The position numbers and the translations under genes are program-made. The notes beneath the pieces were generated by a model. It made no database searches and was not told the DNA's origin. It worked only from the letters and a program-made list of their open reading frames with translations. From an uncultured Rikenellaceae bacterium (lineage in GTDB: Bacteria > Bacteroidota > Bacteroidia > Bacteroidales > Rikenellaceae), in NCBI GenBank assembly GCA_949284665.1, contig CASDWR010000069.1, positions 1 to 20,484 of the forward strand: a DNA stretch of 20,484 bases. The letters are read 5' to 3'. Below, one piece after another: positions 16,150 through 20,484 of this stretch (positions are counted from its first letter, which is position 1; each line of letters starts with the position of its first letter).

Positions 16150-17479
16150 TCGGACACCGCTCTATCGGATATTGCGGATTATACTTCCCGCTGCAATTTG
16201 TTGCGCTGTAACGGGATGCGGAATTTACGACACATTCCGGTCCTCGCAATACAGGATCGACAACTCGGCCTACGGCGATATTCCCATTTCGGACACGACC
16301 TCAATGGGTACGATCCGGTGGCAGGACTTTTTCCACGACGATGCGTTATGCAGACTGATCGACACTGCATTACGGAACAATGCGGATCTCCAAACGGCCC
16401 AAATGAAAACCGAAGAGGCACAGGCAGCACTCCGTTCGTCAAAACTGGCTTTTCTGCCCTCGTTCGATGTTTCGCCGGAAGTTGTTTACGATGGAGCGAC
16501 AACCGTACGATTGCCGGTAAATGCCAGTTGGGAAGTAGACCTGTTCGGATCACTCCGCAATGCCAAACGCGGAAAACTCGCCGCATTGTTGCAAAGCGAT
16601 GCCTATGCACAGGCCGTACGTTCGCAACTGATAGCTACGGTAGCTACGACCTACTACTCCCTATTGGCACTCGATGCCCAGCAGGAGATCTATAAAGAAA
16701 CAGAACAAAGTTGGAAACAAAATGTAGAAGTCACACGCCGTTTGATGGAAGCGGGGCGATACAACGCTGCATCGCTGGCACAAACCGAAGCCGATTACTA
16801 CAATGTCCGTAACAATCTTGTCGACATTGAACAACAAATTCGGGAAACGGAAAACCGTCTCTGTTCCTTGCTCGGCTGGACCCCCCGGACGATCGATCGG
16901 GGTTGCTTGAAAGATTGGACCAGACCGGAAATCGTATCCGTCGGGGTCCCGGTCCGCACGCTGGCCAATCGTCCGGACATCAAGCAATCGGAATATGCCC
17001 TTGCCGAAACCTTCTATTCGGTCAACATGGCACGTTCGGCACTCTATCCATCATTGACAATTTCGGGTAGCTACGACTTTCGTGAAACGTTTTACGAAGC
17101 GATCGGATCCCTGTTACAACCTCTTTTCCAACGCGGATCGTTACGGGCCAATCTGAAGATTGCCGAAGCGCAACGCCAGGAAGCAGAAATCGCTTTCCGG
17201 CAATCGGTCATCGATGCCGGAATCGAGGTGAACGATGCATTCATTGCTGTCAAGAGTTCCCGAGCCAAACGTGAAAACTGTGCAAAACAGGTCATGTACT
17301 TGCAAAATGCGGTAACCTGTACGCAGTTGCTGATGAAACACGGCACTACGACCTATCTGGAGGTACTTGCTGCACAAGAGGGTTTGTTGGAGGCACAAAT
17401 CAACGAAGTCGTAAACAGCCTGTCGGAAATTTCAAGTACAATCACGCTGTATCAGGCACTCGGAGGAGGGGCAGTTTGA
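16121..17479 (+). CDS. RND efflux outer-membrane factor lipoprotein (OprM/NodT family)
   Basis: TolC-like trimeric exit duct of a tripartite efflux pump, 452 residues, a normal length. The lipoprotein signal ends in AVTGC (Cys33; MNNLIVN at 16130 is an alternative start). The family pattern of two OEP repeats is clear: WQDFFHDDALCRLIDTALRN, NADLQTAQMKTEEAQAALRS, LPVNASWEVDLFGSLRNAKR, VRTLANRPDIKQSEYALAET, SALYPSLTISGSYDF, and the ending LLMKHGTTTYLEVLAAQEGL. No internal stop or frameshift is seen. It overlaps the RND remnant by 29 bp, so it was the third gene of the operon. With its pump and adaptor broken it is either an orphan or serves another pump. Confidence 0.93.
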   Translation: MKTMNNLIVNRTPLYRILRIILPAAICCAVTGCGIYDTFRSSQYRIDNSAYGDIPISDTTSMGTIRWQDFFHDDALCRLIDTALRNNADLQTAQMKTEEAQAALRSSKLAFLPSFDVSPEVVYDGATTVRLPVNASWEVDLFGSLRNAKRGKLAALLQSDAYAQAVRSQLIATVATTYYSLLALDAQQEIYKETEQSWKQNVEVTRRLMEAGRYNAASLAQTEADYYNVRNNLVDIEQQIRETENRLCSLLGWTPRTIDRGCLKDWTRPEIVSVGVPVRTLANRPDIKQSEYALAETFYSVNMARSALYPSLTISGSYDFRETFYEAIGSLLQPLFQRGSLRANLKIAEAQRQEAEIAFRQSVIDAGIEVNDAFIAVKSSRAKRENCAKQVMYLQNAVTCTQLLMKHGTTTYLEVLAAQEGLLEAQINEVVNSLSEISSTITLYQALGGGAV

Positions 17480-17557
17480 ATCTCTCATTCCCCCTTCTGG
17501 TCGCAATTATAACCCAACGCAACTAAACAAACATATCGAAATTTAAAAATAAAAAAC

Positions 17558-18136
17558 ATGAAAAAAACAATATTTATCGGATTGTCGTTAACCTTGGCCG
17601 CACTATCGGTTCAGGCACAAACCGAACGACGAATTCTCACGAAAGCAGAACAGACGAATTCCCGTGAATGGGAAATTTCGAAACAGGAAGAAGCCATCCG
17701 CGATTCCATCGCATATATTCAAGCACTCGACGCATTGGAACGGCTCGATTTTGTACTGGAAGCCGACCAATTGCAATTTCGACGAGGAAGGATGGCGTAC
17801 GTCTCGACCGTGACGAATTTCATTTCCTTGTCAGACGACGAAGCGACCGTTCAGATCGCGCCCTACAATGACGGCGGCCCGAACGGTGTCGGCGGCATAA
17901 CATTGGTTGGACGGGCTTCGGACATTCGGATCAAAACAGACAAAAAAGAGAATACCTACTTTTCTATGGATGTCATGGGCACCGGACTTTCCGCAACGGT
18001 CGACATCGTCCTCCCGAAAGGGTCAAATCGTGCATCGGTGACCGTCAACCCCTATTTCCACGGAAATCGCATCACGCTTTACGGCAATCTCTATCCCTCC
18101 AATCTGTCCCAGATTTTCAAAGGCAGAAGTTTTTAA
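17558..18136 (+). CDS. DUF4251-like secreted protein
   Basis: Small exported protein of 192 residues with a signal peptide, MKKTIFIGLSLTLAALSVQA, probably cleaved before Gln21. The mature part has a charged helical N-terminus (EWEISKQEEAIRDSIAYIQA) and then a beta-rich domain with the pattern I associate with DUF4251 of Bacteroidetes: VLEADQLQFRRG, TVTNFISLSDDEATVQIAP, GPNGVGGITLVGRASDI, YFSMDVMGTGLSATVDI, and LYPSNLSQIFKGRSF. Its function is unknown. It starts 78 bp after the outer-membrane factor on the same strand, so it may be the last gene of the efflux operon or have its own promoter in that A/T-rich gap. Confidence 0.78.
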   Translation: MKKTIFIGLSLTLAALSVQAQTERRILTKAEQTNSREWEISKQEEAIRDSIAYIQALDALERLDFVLEADQLQFRRGRMAYVSTVTNFISLSDDEATVQIAPYNDGGPNGVGGITLVGRASDIRIKTDKKENTYFSMDVMGTGLSATVDIVLPKGSNRASVTVNPYFHGNRITLYGNLYPSNLSQIFKGRSF

Positions 18137-18249
18137 AGGGAATTAGACAATGAAGTAGGGTGAATTTTTAGTGAGGTTCTTTTGGAGAGAAAGGGGACAA
18201 GGGAGCAAAAACAGTGTACATGAATACCCGAATCTCCGAAACAATAAAT

Positions 18250-19620
18250 ATGGACAAAGAGTTATTATTCGAACGTACTTCCGTACCGAAGGCCGTTCTC
18301 ATCAATGCCGTACCGGCGATTGTCAGTATGGTGGTGATATTGGCATACAACATAGCCGACACCTTTTTCATCGGTCAAACCGGCGACGAGTTATAAGTTG
18401 CCGCCGTATCGCTGGCCACCCCGGTTTTCCTTCTTTTCATGGCAATCGGCACACTCTACGGCATCGGTGGCACATCCGTCATCTCACGTGCTTTCGGGGA
18501 GAGGAAAGACGATTATGCACGCCGGGTAAGTTCCTTCTGTTTTTACGCCTCTCTTTTCACCGGAATTCTATTTATCATCCTTTTTTATTCCGGGATGGAT
18601 ATGATACTTTCCTGGGTCGGGGCGAGCACAGCAACTCGTGACTATGTACGCGTCTACCTCGAATGTGTGACATGGAGTGCTCCGTTTGTTATTCTCTCCA
18701 CTGCTTTCAGCAACATCATCCGCGCCGAAGGTCGCTCCATGGAAGCGACCACGGGCATGATGGCCGGAACGATTGTCAACATTGTGCTCGACCCGATCCT
18801 GATCTCCGTGCTCGATATGGGAATCGAAGGCGCGGCATGGGCAACGGTCGCAGGCAACCTTCTCGCGGCAACCTACTACTGGATCATTCTTATCGGCAAG
18901 AAATCGCAACTTTCCATAGCCTGGAAGGATTTACGACCGGATACAAAACTTCTGAAAGACGTTTTTGCAATCGGCATACCGGCTTCGCTCAACAGCATCA
19001 TGATGAGTATCTCGAACATCGTATTGAACCTGTTTTTGTCATCATACGGAGACATTTCCGTAGCGGCAATGGGAGTTGCCATGAAGGCCAACATGGTAGT
19101 TGTGTTGCTGCTGATCGGACTGGGACAAGGCATACAACCTCTGTTGGGTTACTGTTATGGCTCAGAGAAACAGGTACGTTTCAAACGAGTAATCCGTTTT
19201 TCGAATGTTCTGGCAGTTGCCATGGGCACATTTTTAACAGCGGGATGCTATCTTTTTGCCGAAGAGATTATCCGTATATTCATCGACTCGTCCGAACTGT
19301 TCGAACATGGCGTTCTTTTTTTACGTATCCTTTTGACGTCCGGCCCTTTTCTCGGGATATTATTCGTATATAACAACGCCCTGCAAGCCGTAGGAGCTGC
19401 ACGCGACTCGCTCCTCCTTTCATTGAGCAGACAAGGATTCATCTTTCTGCCCTGCCTGGTAATCTTTAACCGACTTTTTCACTTGGGAGGATTGGTTGTC
19501 GCACAACCCGTTGCAGATATTCTCTCCTGTCTGATAGCGTATCTGTTGTTCCGGCATACGATGCGTCAAAGGTCACAGGGAAAAGAGAGCCGATTACAAT
19601 TGTTGTCCGACCAACCATGA
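18250..19620 (+). pseudogene. MATE-family efflux transporter interrupted by one nonsense codon
   Basis: Na+ or H+ coupled multidrug exporter of the MATE family, 456 codons plus stop, a normal family length, but with an in-frame TAA at 18394-18396. The frame is otherwise continuous: FFIGQTGDEL, stop, VAAVSLATPVFLLFMAIG. Relatives normally have Gln here (Gln-Val-Ala-Ala-Val-Ser), so one C to T change (CAA to TAA) explains it. I start at the ATG at 18250 (MDKELLFERTSVPKAV); ATGs at 18214 and 18220 are also in frame. MATE features downstream include GIGGTSVISRAFGERK, SAPFVILSTAFSNIIRAEGR, GIEGAAWATVAGNLLAA and GQGIQPLLGYCYGSEKQVRF. Reinitiation at 18439 would lack the first helix and half of the second, so function is doubtful unless the stop is read through. 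Confidence 0.92.
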
Positions 19621-19660
19621 TGTAGGCATGGCGGTCGGAGCAAAAAAATCACCCGAAAAA

Positions 19661-19699
19661 TATTGCCGCAGAGCGTATTGTTAGTGCTCCGCGGCAATA
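19661..19699 (-). terminator. Probable terminator of the metalloprotease-like gene
   Basis: TATTGCCGCAGAGC (19661-19674) and GCTCCGCGGCAATA (19686-19699) form a 14-bp stem with one A-C mismatch (G-U on the minus-strand RNA) and an 11-base loop. On the minus strand the stem is followed by a five-T run (complement of A at 19656-19660). It lies 45 bp after the metalloprotease-like stop. The plus side has no T-run, so it serves the minus strand. A competing 8-bp hairpin, GCGTATTG/CAATACGC (19673-19702), shares its bases. Confidence 0.6.
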
Positions 19700-19743
19700 C
19701 GCCAATTATGTTACGAACAGATGACTATAATGCAGCCAAGCAT

Positions 19744-20484
19744 TTATTTTCCAAAATTGTAATTATCGTCGATCATTCTATTTACGGCATAGAGCATCGC
19801 CTTATAATGAGCTCTGTCCTGTAAGGGAGCCGAATCGACTCTTTTTGATAACAAGGTACGGACTTTCAGCATCATGTCGAAATAGTAGGTTGACGACTCA
19901 TCGATCACTGTAGAACGTATCCAGTTTTGCCAGGCATAACCGTATCCGAAATGGGTTTCGAACATGTGGTTCGCCACATAAAAACTTCCTTTTTCAGCTT
20001 CGATCTGCCGCAAAATCGATTCAAAACCGGCCATACGTCCCGTTTCATCCATTCCATACAGCAGCATCTGATCGACCGTAGGTGCATAAGCCTCTTCGAA
20101 AGAGATCATACCGTCGTTCAACGAAGAAAGTTTCCGGGCTCCAATATTGCTGACCGACACACTCATCATGTTAATCATCGCCTTTTGTAGGATTTTGTCT
20201 CCCTCGGTCAACCTGCGATTTTCGATGGCACTTTCCCATGTTCCCTGGTAAAGATCCTCGAAGAACTGGGCAACCGTATAGGGGTTCTCCTCAGCAAGAA
20301 ACGCCGAAAGTGTCACGCTCTGATAAATCTTCGTCAACGTATTGGCAAGCGTATTGTTCACGGCGGGTGAGAACTTCATATTAAGACTGAATTTCCGGTA
20401 AATATCCTCACTATCAAGCCATCCGTTGGTACTGAATTGTTTGAGTACCCACTTGAGGGAAGCTTGCTGACGTTCGCGAGGGAC
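19744..20484 (-). CDS. C-terminal part of a probable zinc-dependent metalloprotease, start beyond right edge
   Basis: The frame stays open to the last base; the first ATG inside the window (20379) is internal, not the start. About 246 residues are visible. The segment resembles the C-terminal helical region of the large (about 800-residue) secreted zinc-dependent metalloproteases of Bacteroidetes (DUF4953/DUF5117 type): VPRERQQASLKWVLKQFSTN, WLDSEDIYRKF, EENPYTVAQFFEDLYQGTWE and RAHYKAMLYAVNRMIDDNY. The catalytic HExxH region would lie outside the window, so protease identity rests on resemblance of the tail. It converges on the MATE gene, with a likely terminator between them. Confidence 0.65.
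   Translation of the reverse strand, partial: VPRERQQASLKWVLKQFSTNGWLDSEDIYRKFSLNMKFSPAVNNTLANTLTKIYQSVTLSAFLAEENPYTVAQFFEDLYQGTWESAIENRRLTEGDKILQKAMINMMSVSVSNIGARKLSSLNDGMISFEEAYAPTVDQMLLYGMDETGRMAGFESILRQIEAEKGSFYVANHMFETHFGYGYAWQNWIRSTVIDESSTYYFDMMLKVRTLLSKRVDSAPLQDRAHYKAMLYAVNRMIDDNYNFGK

Overview
The window looks like a Bacteroidales chromosome segment, probably from a gut or related anaerobic lineage. The evidence is a SusC/SusD pair, lipoproteins with Bacteroidetes-style lipoboxes, a DUF4251-type protein, -7 boxes of the TAnnTTTG type, and few Shine-Dalgarno sequences. Family calls come from reading translated sequence without database searches. The genus is not determined; an Alistipes/Rikenellaceae-like source is only a guess.

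Left half (1-12745, all on the minus strand): a polysaccharide-utilisation locus. In transcription order it holds a ROK-family sugar kinase closed by a clear intrinsic terminator, a roughly 600 bp leader or intergenic stretch, a secreted clan GH-A hydrolase resembling GH50 agarases, a GH3 lipoprotein beta-glycosidase, a SusC-like TonB-dependent receptor, a SusD-like lipoprotein, and a second, atypical SusC-like receptor that runs off the left edge. The likely flow is: surface capture and import by SusCD, cleavage of a beta-linked glycan by the GH-A and GH3 enzymes, and phosphorylation of the released sugar by the ROK kinase. The exact glycan cannot be told from sequence alone.

Middle (13104-18136): an AraC-family regulator on the minus strand is divergent from a tripartite RND efflux operon on the plus strand. 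That operon is broken. The N-terminal third of the membrane fusion protein is joined to the C-terminal ~40% of the RND pump, so about 2.5 kb seems to have been lost. The outer-membrane factor and a following DUF4251 protein are intact.

Right end (18250-20484): a MATE-family exporter has a single in-frame TAA where Gln is expected, so a second exporter in the same stretch is inactivated. A minus-strand gene then enters from the right edge; its visible part resembles the C-terminus of the large zinc-dependent metalloproteases of Bacteroidetes.

Most notable signals: the MFP/RND deletion fusion, the one-base MATE nonsense codon, a 10-bp inverted repeat ahead of susC, repeated elements between the AraC gene and the efflux operon, and an unusual purine-rich leader in the glycan locus. 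I saw no RNA genes, insertion sequences, CRISPR arrays or integration sites.
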